Of a DNA stretch of 64,000 nucleotides, positions 36,211 to 46,711 are shown in pieces. A model generated the notes under the pieces. That model did not search any database. It was not told where the DNA came from and worked only from the letters and a program-made list of their open reading frames with translations. Made by a program: the position numbers and the translations under genes. The number at the start of each line of letters is the position of its first letter. The first letter of the stretch is position 1. Source of the DNA: Anagrus nilaparvatae (taxonomy: Eukaryota; Arthropoda; Insecta; Hymenoptera; Mymaridae); assembly GCA_022575985.1 (NCBI GenBank), contig JAKSXM010000231.1:23040501-23104500 (forward strand). Direction: 5' to 3'.

Positions 36211-36900
36211 ATTTCGCAGTTCTAAAAATGTGCATTAGCGATTTTCCATTTGTTTTAGTTTTCCCGAAAATTAGTCTTAAAGTTATCGTATTTTTGCAAT
36301 TTTCTTAATAGACCTATTCGTAGAATAAGGTGTTTAACAGTATATTAGAACCGAAAGTGTACTTAAACTGTTCTTTACTGTTTTGCAGATCTAACAATAT
36401 CATTTTGAATTCGGATTTTCTTTTTGGTCCTAAAAAAAATTGATTTTAAGTTTAAGAAATTCGTTGTAGAATAAGCCTGTTATGGAGCGTAACTAAAAAT
36501 ATTATATTATATGCTCATGCTACTATTTAGGAAAAAGGCAGATATTTTTCGTTTATTTTTTTTGTAAATTTTTTTGTACATTTTCGCAGTCTCGAATAAG
36601 TGTAAATAGAGACTTTAAATTTTGTAGGATCCTTGTTATTTCAGTTTTTAGATTCCTAATAATAATCTATTTTTATTAATAGCCTGCTTTTATTTGAAGC
36701 ATATCCAGTATTTGGAACGTTTAAATTTGTTATAGAGTTTTTCTATATATTTTCGCAATCCTAAAAATATAAAATTTCGCTTGGGAAAAACATAAGTTTT
36801 CCTGAAATTTCCATTATAAGCAAATTACGAAGAATCAAATGAGGGCGGTAATCAATCAGTTGAGGGGGCTAAGCAAAATCTTGTGTTGATACCGGCGTTG
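36211..36900. repeat. Old diverged tandem repeat (170/200-bp units)
   Basis: A core of the form tttcgcagtnctaaaaat recurs at 36,211, 36,381, 36,581 and 36,751 (spacing 170, 200, 170). Secondary similarities (ttaatagacctatt / gtagaataagcctgtt / ttaatagcctgctt) lie at matching offsets. The units are strongly diverged. Confidence 0.5.
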
Positions 36901-38049
36901 GATTGCATCGTTGAAGATTGTGTTTAATTATCTGGGAAATTAATGCTACTTTTTTGTAATTTAAGTAGATCTATAATTATTTATTTTTTTATTTAGTTAG
37001 TTCTAAGAATCAATTAATTTAAAAATTTTTTTACTTTAATTAGGTAATCATTTCTCTTTTTTTTTACATTAATTATTATAAATTATTGGGTATTTCGTTT
37101 AACACGTATTTTATAAGGAGTATTGTTTTTCTGCTTCATACAAAACATTGTCGAAAGGATAAAAGTTGAGTCGCATGCGCGTCTGGTTTTTGCTTTTACG
37201 TTTTTGACTTTCTTCTCCCTTTCTTCTGCATGGATACTACTGTGTTAGTATATTATATAAGATGCTTAACAAAATTATGATTTCACACTATTTAATTTTT
37301 TTTACTCTTGACCTTTACTTTATGAATTCCTTTTGCTTTTTTTTTTGTCGTATATATTTCCATCTCTTTCTTACGTACAAAATTATCTGCGAATACATAC
37401 GTATTATATTTTTTTTATATCGGCAATAGCACATATGGCAACAGCATATAAGGTTTTTACCATTAGTCAACTTCTTAAGTCTCTCTTGCAAGTTATTCGT
37501 ATGCGAATGGATCTTACATTTTTTTTTTAAACATCTGAAAAATACAATATCCTACTTGGACTAATCGAACTTGTTATATTAGCGTATATGTGTCCGTCTT
37601 ATTTATTAGTGTTAATACATATAATATTTTTTTTATTTATTTTATAATATTTTTTTTTTACAGTGAAATATTAATTTTTTTTTTTTTTTAGTTTTATTTT
37701 GTTTCTTGATAAAAATTAAAATTATTTATTAATTATATGGTTCCTTATTTCCTAGTATTAGTTTAATTTTTTCGGTTTTTCTATTATATTAATTCATTCG
37801 TATTCATTTTTTGCTAGATATTGGTTAAGTCTTTATACATGGAAAAGATTTTTAATCTCGTTAAATAAATTTTGATCTCTCACTATCAAGAAATGATTCA
37901 TTTCTATCTATCCAACAATTTTAAAAATATTTTTTTTGTTTTATCTAATTTTGCTCATAGCACTTTTGTCTATAAAATGTTTTAAAATTAAAGAACAGTT
38001 GACTCTTTGAAGTTTTCATACATTTTATAGGTTCCGAAATTCGGAGATT

Positions 38050-38374
38050 TCATCTTTTAGGTCTCCATGGAGGCTTACACTCCGATCGTAGATGATTTTC
38101 TTTATCTACAGGTTTTTCTTTTTTTGCCTCTTGAGATTTTCGGTAATTATCGATTTCTTTTCTGTCCAATTTTATTACAAGATCTTTATTTTGTACAGCT
38201 TTACGTTGGTTTGATATTTTTCGACCTCATTTTTATCTAATTAAATTACTAGCGCTTTATCAGTTTTTTGTTTTAATTTGCCCTTTGTAGTTATTTTTAA
38301 TAGAGGAGTATAATGGTTTTCACTTAAATGTAAATGTATAAAATCTGAATTATTATTATTGCCCGTAAGATGTA
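38050..38374 (-). pseudogene. OTU-like protease domain, C-terminal part carrying His motif
   Basis: Read on the minus strand from the TA at 38,373-38,374, the frame reads HLTGNNNNSDFIHLHLSENH and then YTPLL. It is the in-frame continuation of the frame at 40,461-40,929 across the inserted palindromic element. The ENHY block fits the catalytic His motif of OTU cysteine proteases. The frame stops at 38,241-38,243. A shifted frame then stays open to 38,050 and repeats a basic motif (ALVI...LDKNEVEKYQ, later DLVIKLDRKEIDNYRK). Frame changes show decay. This coding block belongs to the large LTR element. Confidence 0.65.
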
Positions 38375-40458
38375 CATTAGACTGCCAAAAAAAAAATCGA
38401 CTTTTTGATTTTTTAAGGTGCTCAAGCATTTTTGGATGTCATTTAATGAAAAAATAAGTTCTACGTAAACCGCATCTAAAAATATTTAGTCGTCAGACAG
38501 CGCCAAAGCATTTTCGATTTTTGAAAATGGGCTCAGGAACGTCGGGAGGGACTAAAGCTACTAAACTTAAAAGGCAACGTAAAAACAAAATTTCGGGGGG
38601 TATTTCATAGTTTTTTTGGTCGCTAAAAACGATGGAAACATTTATTTTGAATTATTTTTTTAAGGCAAAAAGTAATGAGCTAATTTCAGTGGTAAAAATG
38701 TCAAAAATTGGACATTTTTTGACGTCAAAAACTTGCTGCAGACTAAAAAATGTTTAGAAATTATTTAAAAAGGGCATTCCGCATGTTTTTTGGGTCACTA
38801 AAAACGATGAAATTGGTTATTTTTATTTATTCTTGACGGATTCAGAGTTATGGGCCAAATATTGTAGTTTGAATTTCCAAATTCAGCATTTTTTTGAGTT
38901 AAATGACTGTCAAACGTGCAGAGAACTTTTCTGAACCTCTAGAAAAGTAAATTATCATATTTTGTGTTTGTCTAACTAGCGCAGAATTAATTTCTTAGAT
39001 TTTTTTTAAGGGTGCTAGTTTAGTTCAGTGTTACCACAATGTCATAAAATATGGTTTTCAGGCAATTTTCCAAATAATGCTGTCATCTTGCAATTCAACC
39101 AAAATATTTCCAGTTGGTCTCATTATTTTTGTATAAAATACACCTTTCAATCCCCGTAATCGGCAATTTTTCATCACCGATTCTATCATCGTAATAGTCA
39201 ATGAACCAAATGCCCATTTTCGGCCCTAAACGACCAATTTTTAAATTGGTGCTAAAATTTTAATTTTTGATAAAATTGAATTTTATTTTTTACAACAACT
39301 TTTTGTAAGTTCCAAACTTCCAAAAATTTCTTACTCGTCCTTTTAGCTTTAAAAATTTCGGATATATGGTTCTACAAATTTAATGATAAAGTATGATTTT
39401 TTTTTTAAAACCTCAAATTGAGACTCTGTCTTTAAATTATCATATCTGCTAAAGGAAAAATTAAAAACAAAGAAGAAAACAAATTTTGGAAACTTATTAT
39501 TTTATATTTACTATATAATATTTACTTACAAAATTTTTATGACGTATAAGACCTATTTATAATGAAAATTTCAATTTTTGTAGCAACTTAAAAATTGGTC
39601 ATTTAGGGCCGAAAATGGCCATTTGGTTTATTAACTATTACGATGAGAGAATTGGCGATGAAAAATTGCCGATTACGGGGATTGAAAGGTGTATTTTATG
39701 CAAAAAAAATGAGACCAACTGGAAGTATTTTGGTTAAATTGCAAGATAACAGCATTATTTGGAAAATTGCCTGAAAACCTTATTTTATGACATTGTGGCA
39801 ACACTGAACTAAACTAGCACCCTTAAAAAAATCTAAGAAATTAATTCAGCGCTAGTTAAAAAAACACAAAAATATGATAATTTACCTTTCTAGAGGTTCA
39901 GAAAAGTTTTCTGCACGTTTGACAGTCATTTAACTCAAAAATAATGCTGAATTTGGAAATTCAAAATACAATATTTGGCCCATAACTCTGAATCCGTCAA
40001 GAATAAATAAAAATAACCAATTTCATCGTTTTTAGTGACCCAAAAAACATGCGAAATGCCCTTTTTAAATAATTTCTAAACATTTTTTAGTCTGCAGCAA
40101 GTTTTTGACGTCAAAAAATGTCCAATTTTTGACATTTTTACCACTGAAATTAGCTCATAACTTTTTGCCTTAAAAAAATAATTCAAAATAAATGTTTTCA
40201 TCGTTTTTAGCGACCAAAAAAACTATGAAATACCCCCCGAAATTTTGTTTTTACGTTGCCTTTTAAGTTTAGTAGCTTTAGTCCCTCCCGACGTTCCTAA
40301 GCCCATTTTCAAAAATCGAAAATGCTTTGGCGCTGTCCAACGACTAAATATTTTTAGATGCGGTTTACGTAGAACTTATTTTTTCATTAAATGACATCCA
40401 AAAACGCTTGAGCACCTTAAAAAATCGAAAAGTTGATTTTTTTTTTGGCAGTCTAATG
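38375..40458. mobile_element. 2,084-bp palindromic (foldback) element inserted at TA
   Basis: Arms of about 870 bp (38,375-39,244 and 39,587-40,458) are near-identical inverted copies around a roughly 340-bp spacer. The ends are cattagactgcc / ggcagtctaatg, flanked on both sides by TA. Removing the element and one TA rejoins a minus-strand reading frame, so the TA duplication is real. TA duplication points to the Tc1/mariner superfamily of transposases, but none is encoded. It contains ttttttgggtc-ctaaaaacg motifs reminiscent of the other foldback family at 20.5 and 57.1 kb. Confidence 0.88.
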
Positions 40459-40460
40459 TA

Positions 40461-40984
40461 CATAGGTAATTGTTTTAATTTTATTTTTATTTTTATTTAA
40501 ATCGTACATTTGTACGCATACGTTAATTTCATATACATTTAAAAAAACATATAGCGCATCTGCGTTCCCTAAAGTATTTTTCTTGTTTAATACATTATTG
40601 GCTTCTTTGGATTCCTTGCCTACTTGTATATGTTTACTATATTTTAAATAATTTCTTAATTTATGAAAGTTTAAATCACTTTCCATTAATACGAGTAAAA
40701 TGTGGAATAAATATTCCTTATCATACTTAATTTTTAAATCTCTTATAAAAGTTTCTTCAGGTTCAGCGCACACGTCTGTATGTAAATATCTCACGTGATC
40801 GCTGTTAAAATTCGGCACGCGACTATTACCGTCTTTATTATCTCTTTCTCTCTCTTTGTGAGGTATTTCTACTATTCTTTTTAATTTATATGAGCCGTTG
40901 CTTGGGCATATATTTTTGTATGTCCTCAAGTCAGCTTTTTTATATTTTTTAATTTTATTATTTTCATAATTATTATTTTTATTA
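40461..40984 (-). pseudogene. OTU-like cysteine protease domain, N-terminal part, catalytic Cys lost
   Basis: The frame (open 40,453-40,929, no internal stop) contains DKEYLFHILLVLMESD then NFHKLRNYL, and farther on GNADALYVFLNVYEINVCVQ. OTU proteases have a D-G-N-C-L-F block followed by an H-x-LR helix, then a WG...A...N-I-V strand and a final NHY. All four landmarks are present in order, the last one beyond the insertion at 38,375-40,458. The position of the catalytic Cys is Tyr (codon 40,711-40,713, TAT), one base from a Cys codon. OTU enzymes cleave ubiquitin-type linkages or viral polyproteins. It sits on the coding strand of the LTR element, downstream of its gag-pol remnant. Confidence 0.68.
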
Positions 40985-40989
40985 GAAAT

Positions 40990-41440
40990 AATAAAATAAT
41001 TTGACCTTTTTTCGAGTTTAAATTTTAGATTTTATTTGTTATTGACGTTTCCACCCCTAATTTGGGGTCCTTTTCAAAATCTATTTTAGAAGAAAAATTT
41101 TTTTACAATTAATAATATTACAAGAAAAATATAAAAATAATGAACAATATAAATCCTTACAATTATAGTATTGATTACATAGATATTAGGATGTAAAGGG
41201 TCGAGTCATATAGTAAAATTTTGATATTTCTAATTATGAAATCTGTAAAAAATATTTACATATAAAATTAAAAAATTTAACCTAATTTGCACAAAGATGA
41301 TTAATTGTGAACTAGTTTTTGATTATTTACCATATGTCATTTTTGAAAACTAAATATATATATATACATAGTATCACTGAAAAAAATATAAATAAATAAA
41401 TTAATTAAAATTAATTAGTCTAAGAACTATTATCACAGAA
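40990..41440 (-). repeat. Penelope-like terminal non-coding block (pLTR), copy 1
   Basis: This is a direct copy of 42,460-42,899 with scattered substitutions (for example gggtcgagtc versus gggtccagtc). It includes the short stem acccc...ggggt and gaaacgtc on the minus strand at about 41,044-41,078. Confidence 0.8.
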
Positions 41441-41712
41441 TTAATTGTTTAAAATTAACAGCTATGAATTAAATATAATATATATAATCATTGTTAAAAA
41501 ATTTTTATGTATGTAGTAGTAACTACGATGATATTGGTAAATAAAATTTGAAATAATGTCATAAGTCGTATCACTAACGACATCTCTGAGAATAATTGAT
41601 TGATAAGTACAGACATATTTATAAGTAATCAATAAACATAGGAGCGCATGTGTCGTGTTGCTATGGTAACATTATGTAAATAATGAATGATTATGTTTTT
41701 TCATTCTATGAG

Positions 41713-42310
41713 TTACAGAAAGATATGGTTCAAAAAATCCTTTAGAGTCTTCTTGTAGGTTGATGTGTTTTTGAGTGTTGATGTAAAGGACCTCAGATGT
41801 GCTGCGTTTATGATACGAAGGTTCTTTATCCAGAATATGATAATTTTCCCACTTAAAGTTGTGTTTAGTGTTGATACAATGCTGAGTGATGGGTGGTATA
41901 TTGTCATTCTTCTGACTGCTATTATCAATACTATCAGTGGTAGTTTTTAATGGTTGAACTTTCTTATTTGGGTGGCTTCTGAGGACTCTATGGTTACCAG
42001 ATTGTTGTTTTTTTTTTCTTTGGTTAAAGCTATTTCTTTTTTTATCTCTCTATCAACTCCAGCCTTGTGTTCACCAATACGTATAGATACTTCACGTTTC
42101 GTTTGACCTACATATGTTGCATCACACTCTTCACATTCTATCTTATATATTACATTTGTATTTTCACCCTTTTTTAGTTTTTCTTTGGCTTTGATGACTA
42201 GATTGCTGTTGCTTTTATCAATTATAGGTATGGTAATGATGTCATATTTTTTGAACATACCTGACATACTATTGTAAAAACCATCAATATTGGGGATGCA
42301 TATCTTTGGT
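41713..42310 (-). pseudogene. Penelope-like GIY-YIG endonuclease
   Basis: The frame 41,947-42,267 reads VIYKIECEECDATYVGQTKR then SIRIGEHKAG, the GIY-YIG nuclease core with the Cys-rich pair (CEEC) typical of Penelope-like elements. After a stop and frame change near 41,945, the C-terminal part continues in another frame (FKWENYHILDKE, YHKRSTSEVLYIN, then FFEPYLSV), to about 41,713. The upstream part (KPKICIPNIDGFYNS) is linked to the RT C-terminus (NYDIQKRIIA) by one TAA. In active elements this nuclease cuts the target for insertion. Here it is broken by at least one frameshift and two stops. Confidence 0.88.
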
Positions 42311-42372
42311 TTTTAAGCTATTATTCGTTTTTGTATGTCATAATTAACATTTACATTGTTATTATCTTTATC

Positions 42373-43949
42373 AATATTGAAATAAATAAAATAAATAAAT
42401 TTAAAAATAATAAAAATAATAATTATTTTTAGGTATTACTCGATTGTAGAAAAATAGAAATGATAAAATAATTTGACCTTTTTTCGAGTTTAAATTTTAG
42501 ATTTTATTTGTTATTGACGTTTCCACCCCTAATTCGGGGTCCATTTCAAAATCTATTTTAGAAAAAAAATTTTTTTACAATTAATAATATTACAAGAAAA
42601 ATATAAAAATAATGAACAATATAAATTCTTACAATTATAGTAATGATTACATAGATATTAGGATGTAAAGGGTCCAGTCATATAGTAAAATTTTGATATT
42701 TCTAATTAAGAAATCTGTAAAAAATATGTACATATAAAATTAAAAAGTTTAACCTAATTTGCACAAAGATGATTAATTGTGAACTAGTTTTTGATTATTT
42801 ACCATATGTCATTGTTGAAAACTAAATATATATATATACATAGTATCACAGAAAAAAATATAAATAAATAAATTAATTAAAATTAATTAGTCTAAGAAGG
42901 TATGGTAATGATGTCATATTTTTTGAACATACCTGACATACTATTGTAAAAACCATCAATATTGGGGATGCATATCTTTGGTTTTTAAGCTATTATTCGT
43001 TTTTGTATGTCATAATTCACATTTACATTGTTATTATCTTCATCAATTCTATATTCTAGGGTGTTTATTCTTTTATTAATGTAATAATCAATAAACTTGC
43101 TCGGGTAATCATTATTCAACAATAATTGTTTAACAATTGTAAGGTTTTCTGTATGATATTTTTTATCTGATAGTAATATAGCTTTGTCTACTAGTGTGTA
43201 TATCATACCTATTTTTTGATGTTTTGTGTGTGCAGAATTAAAGTTCAAATATCTACCTGATGAGGTTGGTTTCCTGTACCAGTTGTGTACTAGTTTATTA
43301 TCTACTCTAGTCAATCTTATGTCCAAAAAGTTTATGCTATTGTCAATTTCTGTTTCGTGAGTAAATTGTAGTCTACTGTGGTATGAATTGAAAGTTTCAA
43401 GAATCTTTTGTATTTTGTCAGTAGGTATACATGTTAGTATGTCGTCAACGTATCTAACAAAAAATACAGGTTTGAAATCCAATAGGCTCAAGCAATGTTG
43501 CTCAAGATCTTCCAACACTAGGTCGGCAAATATTGAGGAAATTGTAGAGCCCATAGGCGAACCCTATATTTGTTGGTAGTATTGATTATTAAATTGGAAA
43601 AATGTGTTATTATGGAAAAAATCTATTGCTTTATGGAGTTCAATCAGTGGGATATGTGTATGTTTCATAATTGAAGCATATCTTTTATCTAAACTGTTTT
43701 TTACTAATTCTATTGGAACATTGGTAAAAAGGCTAGATGCGTCTAGACTTATTAACATGTGATTGTCTGGAATATGGATCTGGGAAAGTTTTTGGATGAA
43801 ATGATGACTGTTTTTAATGTATGAATCAGGTCTATTTGTGCAATTACTTAACAGTGAGTTGAAGTATTTTGCAAATATGTATGTGGGTGTGTTAACTGTA
43901 GAAAGTACAGGTCTCAGTTTGCAACGTCTTAAACCTGACTCATCAATGT
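42373..43949. repeat. Left arm of 1,577-bp inverted repeat (Penelope-like)
   Basis: This arm is the reverse complement of 44,453-46,029 with identical arm length and only a few substitutions seen. It holds an RT fragment and a copy of the terminal block, fused after deletion of the endonuclease (junction near 42,899-42,905). Confidence 0.92.
42985..43943 (-). pseudogene. Penelope-like reverse transcriptase, left-arm copy (5'-truncated)
   Basis: On the minus strand the frames 43,564-43,758 and 42,985-43,554 form one reading interrupted by a single TAG (near 43,564). They include LISLDASSLFTNVP, GSPMGS, FVRYVDDILTCIP, INFLDIRLTRVDNK, HNWYRKPTSSGRYLNF. These are the palm and thumb motifs of Penelope-like RTs. 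The copy starts abruptly at 43,949 and lacks the N-terminal third. Confidence 0.9.
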
Positions 43950-43959
43950 TCTACATTGA

Positions 43960-45417
43960 TCAGATCTAAGCAACAAAAACGCTGTTGACACAATAAAAAA
44001 TGTCGAAAATATTCTGAATACCTACGATTTTCCTGACAATGTAGTTGATGAAATTCGCGATGGGACTATTGTAAATATAAATTACCATTTACATAAACAT
44101 AATAAACACATGAATGTTATAGATAAATTATTTCAAAAAAATACCAAAGAAACAAAAAAGTATCTTAAGGACCACGATGACATCTTTTTCACTAACCCAG
44201 ACAAAGGAAACATGACAGTGGCTATGTACGATTTTGATTACAGGAAAGAAATGGAAATTCTTATTAATGACGACACCACATATTTGATATTAGACAAAAA
44301 CCCACTTGAAGATTTAAGGAAAAACACGCAAGAGTTTCTTACAATCTGGAATGTAAATGGTTTCCTAGAAAAAGAATATCACAGGTTCAATCTAACACAA
44401 ACCGACACAGTACTACCTAAGTTATATGGTTTACCCAAAGTTCACAAGATCTACATTGATGAGGCAGGCTTAAGACGTTACAAACTGAGACCTGTACTTT
44501 CTACAGTTAACACACCCACATATAAATTTGCAAAATACTTCAACTCACTGTTAAGTAATTGCACAAATAGACCTGATTCATACATTAAAAACAGTCATCA
44601 TTTCATCCAAAAACTTTCCCAGATCCATATTCCAGACAATCACATGTTAATAAGTCTAGACGCATCTAGCCTTTTTACCAATGTTCCAATAGAATTAGTA
44701 AAAAACAGTTTAGATAAAAGATATGCTTCAATTATGAAACATACACATATCCCACTGATTGAACTCCATAAAGCAATAGATTTTTTCCATAATAACACAT
44801 TTTTCCAATTTAATAATCAATACTACCAACAAATATAGGGTTCGCCTATGGGCTCTACAATTTCCTCAATATTTGCCGACCTAGTGTTGGAAGATCTTGA
44901 GCAACATTGCTTGAGCCTATTGGATTTCAAACCTGTATTTTTTGTTAGATACGTTGACGACATACTAACATGTATACCTACTGACAAAATACAACAGATT
45001 CTTGAAACTTTCAATTCATACCACAGTAGACTACAATTTACTCACGAAACAGAAATTGACAATAGCATAAACTTTTTGGACATAAAATTGACTAGAGTAG
45101 ATAATAAACTAGTACACAACTGGTACAGGAAACCAACCTCATCAGGTAGATATTTGAACTTTAATTCTGCACACACAAAACATCAAAAAATAGGTATGAT
45201 ATACACACTAGTAGACAAAGCTATATTACTATCAGATAAAAAATATCATACAGAAAACCTTACAATTGTTAAACAATTATTGTTGAATAATGATTACCCG
45301 AGCAAGTTTATTGATTATTACATTAATAAAAGAATAAACACCCTAGAATATAGAATTGATGAAGATAATAACAATGTAAATGTGAATTATGACATACAAA
45401 AACGAATAATAGCTTAA
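43960..45417 (+). pseudogene. Penelope-like reverse transcriptase, right-arm copy
   Basis: This is the longer RT copy, about 485 codons in one frame with a single TAG (44,836-44,838) just before GSPMGS, close to the RT active centre. It shows LPKLYGLPKVHK, LRPVLSTVNTPTYKFAKY, LISLDASSLFTNVP, FVRYVDDI and INFLDIKLTRVDN. The N-terminal third (43,960-44,452) is present only in this copy. The frame ends NYDIQKRIIA-TAA. Downstream codons continue KPKICIPNIDGFYNS, as in the endonuclease unit, before the deletion junction near 45,507. No working enzyme is encoded. Confidence 0.9.
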
Positions 45418-46029
45418 AAACCAAAGATATGCATCCCCAATATTGATGGTTTTTACAATAGTATGTCAGGTATGTTCAAAAAATATGACATCATTACCAT
45501 ACCTTCTTAGACTAATTAATTTTAATTAATTTATTTATTTATATTTTTTTCTGTGATACTATGTATATATATATATTTAGTTTTCAACAATGACATATGG
45601 TAAATAATCAAAAACTAGTTCACAATTAATCATCTTTGTGCAAATTAGGTTAAACTTTTTAATTTTATATGTACATATTTTTTACAGATTTCTTAATTAG
45701 AAATATCAAAATTTTACTATATGACTGGACCCTTTACATCCTAATATCTATGTAATCATTACTATAATTGTAAGAATTTATATTGTTCATTATTTTTATA
45801 TTTTTCTTGTAATATTATTAATTGTAAAAAAATTTTTTTTCTAAAATAGATTTTGAAATGGACCCCGAATTAGGGGTGGAAACGTCAATAACAAATAAAA
45901 TCTAAAATTTAAACTCGAAAAAAGGTCAAATTATTTTATCATTTCTATTTTTCTACAATCGAGTAATACCTAAAAATAATTATTATTTTTATTATTTTTA
46001 AATTTATTTATTTTATTTATTTCAATATT
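44453..46029. repeat. Right arm of 1,577-bp inverted repeat (Penelope-like)
   Basis: Reverse complement of 42,373-43,949. The spacer between the arms is 503 bp. The terminal block (45,507-45,950) carries on the plus strand gaccccgaattaggggtgg followed by aaacgtc. Confidence 0.92.
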
Positions 46030-46500
46030 TTTAAATTCTCCTTTAAAATTTTCTTTATTATTATTTTTTAGATTACTATTATAAAATATTTTTTTGATTA
46101 TACCTTGTGGGCTTATATTTTTACTTTTGTTATTTAAACTTACATCTTCTATAATATTAATTTTGGGCTTTTCTAACTACTGCAGTTCCTGTTGAAAGAA
46201 CATTGCAGGAGGTGTTTTGTTTTCTTTATTAATGGAATTTATGCTCTCTAAAACTTCCATTTTTGAGTTTTCTTGATTTTGCATTTTTAATACTAGTAAT
46301 TGTCTAGGTGGTCGGTATGGAATTTCGTGTCGGATTCTTTCTGGTCTACCCACAGAATCTGCTTGACTTTTCCCTGTTAGAGAATTTTTTGAGAGTAAGT
46401 TCGTTGCTAAATTATCTTTTGCTGGTCTATGTAAAATTTCGATTTCCATTTCCGAGTTCCAATACTCTTCTTCCTGCTCTTGTCTGAATTCGTAGTTTAA
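46030..46500 (-). pseudogene. Gypsy-like pol remnant: RNase H tail and downstream linker
   Basis: The frame 46,177-46,449 begins MEIEILHRPAKDNLATNLLS, which fits the end of a Ty3/gypsy RNase H domain (consensus HRPGK-N-ADALSR). It then runs into a Lys/Asn-rich linker. After TAG (46,177-46,179) the same frame stays open through KPKINIIEDVSLNNKSKN to the Penelope-like junction at 46,030. The reverse transcriptase expected between the protease linker and the RNase H tail is missing, an internal deletion near 46,440-46,500. Confidence 0.55.
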
Positions 46501-46708
46501 AAGATTGACAATCGGAGCTTTCTAACTCGATAACTTCGTTTGAAATATTTATGCATCTCACATATGCTTGTCCGTTTATATTTGTCGCGAGTGCATTTTT
46601 GATAATTAAATTTGGATCTAAATCTAAATGGGGTAAATATCCCTCTCTTATATCTAAATTTTTTACGCATATGTATATGTTCTCGCAAGAGAACAAAATT
46701 TTTCTCAT
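46427..46708 (-). pseudogene. Gypsy-like protease-RT linker
   Basis: This frame follows the protease directly in the same phase with a stop between (46,709-46,711). It reads YLPHLDLDPNLIIKNALATN then INGQAYVRCINISNEVIEL, resembling the linker between protease and RT in gypsy-type elements. Its last codons are lost at the deletion toward the RNase H tail. Confidence 0.6.
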
Positions 46709-46711
46709 CGA

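Larger units (their letters stand above)
30170..38049. other. Long A+T-rich internal stretch of the LTR locus, no gene recognised
   Basis: Nearly 8 kb with no domain on either strand. Contents noted: a roughly 50-bp tandem repeat at 30,975-31,145; an A/T microsatellite at 35,366-35,420; an old 170/200-bp tandem series at 36,211-36,900; and an ATGGAAAATCCG-GTAAGT start at 30,806 that looks like a coding exon/donor but leads nowhere recognisable. Because it lies between the LTRs it is either 3' sequence of the element or further insertions. Confidence 0.5.
40985..46029. mobile_element. Penelope-like element, palindromic composite copy
   Basis: Three parts are joined. (a) A minus-strand unit, 40,985-42,372, has the GIY-YIG endonuclease and terminal non-coding region. 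(b) A minus-strand RT unit, 42,373-43,949. (c) A plus-strand RT unit, about 43,955-46,029, whose last 1,577 bp are the reverse complement of (b). RT motifs (FVRYVDDI) and the endonuclease (VIYKIECEECDATYVGQT) identify a Penelope-like retroelement. The terminal non-coding block occurs three times: 40,990-41,430, 42,460-42,899 and inverted at 45,507-45,950. Truncated, inverted and tandem copies with such pseudo-LTRs are characteristic of Penelope-like elements. All units carry stops. Confidence 0.9.

Noticed and set aside
40453..40455. Natural stop codon of the OTU-like frame
   Set aside because: The stop lies in the terminal repeat of the inserted palindrome. The original frame continues at 38,372 on the other side.
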